A stretch of DNA of 33,213 nt from Candidatus Gallimonas intestinigallinarum (GTDB taxonomy: Bacteria; Bacillota_A; Clostridia; Christensenellales; Borkfalkiaceae), in assembly GCA_019116405.1 (NCBI GenBank), contig DXBS01000098.1, forward strand, positions 1-33,213. The letters are read 5' to 3'. Every line of letters begins with the position of its first letter. Position 1 is the stretch's first letter. Position numbers and translations under genes: made by a program. The notes beneath the pieces are model-generated. The model searched no databases. It was not told where the DNA came from and worked only from the letters and a program-made list of their open reading frames with translations. Of this stretch, positions 33,208 through 33,213 are shown piece by piece.

Positions 33208-33213
33208 CTGCTT

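Noticed and set aside
1..33213. tRNA, rRNA, CRISPR array, insertion sequence or phage genes
   Set aside because: None seen on either strand by reading; the hairpin repeats at 4595-4776 lack spacers of uniform length and any nearby cas or transposase gene.

Overview
The window reads as chromosomal DNA of a spore-forming, Gram-positive Clostridia-like bacterium. The evidence is a SpoIIID homologue, strong purine-rich ribosome binding sites before most genes, sigma-A-type promoters with extended -10 boxes, and Gram-positive CpsB/C/D-type polysaccharide regulators. Every gene called lies on the + strand. The first two thirds is GC-rich; the last third is a patchwork of GC-rich and AT-rich genes. 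The genus cannot be named from the sequence alone.

Layout. (1) 89-4565: type IIA topoisomerase pair, probably parE-parC. (2) 4595-4776: a repeat-like array of hairpins. (3) 4938-7439: polar amino-acid ABC transporter (lipoprotein, permease, ATPase), then upp (7501-8127). (4) 8291-10561: a large pilin-like protein in which a prepilin N-terminus is joined to a GLUG-type repeat body. (5) 10697-10963: spoIIID with an unusual Cys-rich tail, behind a sigma-E-like promoter. (6) 11262-15511: a two-gene operon for a BadF/HgdC-type ATPase activase and an HgdB-like dehydratase-family partner. (7) 15764 to the right edge: a capsule/exopolysaccharide locus with a priming phosphoglycosyltransferase, the four dTDP-L-rhamnose genes (rmlA, B, D, C), a CpsC/CpsD/CpsB tyrosine-phosphorylation module, then glycosyltransferases, two hexapeptide acyltransferases, a radical SAM/SPASM protein, a pyruvyltransferase and an FrhB-like iron-sulfur protein. 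No Wzx flippase or Wzy polymerase is seen, so the locus probably runs past the window.

Most striking observation. Both genes of the activase operon contain one in-frame TAG codon (13290-13292 and 15245-15247). Family-like sequence continues in the same frame on both sides of each. As I recall the family, both sites are usually Glu. There are no frameshifts or other stops in 4.2 kb. This suggests UAG readthrough or reassignment (suppressor tRNA, pyrrolysine or similar), or two independent nonsense mutations. UAG is also the apparent normal stop of three other genes here, so a complete genome-wide reassignment is not obvious.

Second theme. Homopolymeric G tracts (G9, G9, G7) sit inside reading frames of AT-rich or mixed polysaccharide genes and could act as slipped-strand phase-variation switches. 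A tandem GKY repeat in the tyrosine kinase tail could similarly vary the number of phosphorylatable tyrosines.
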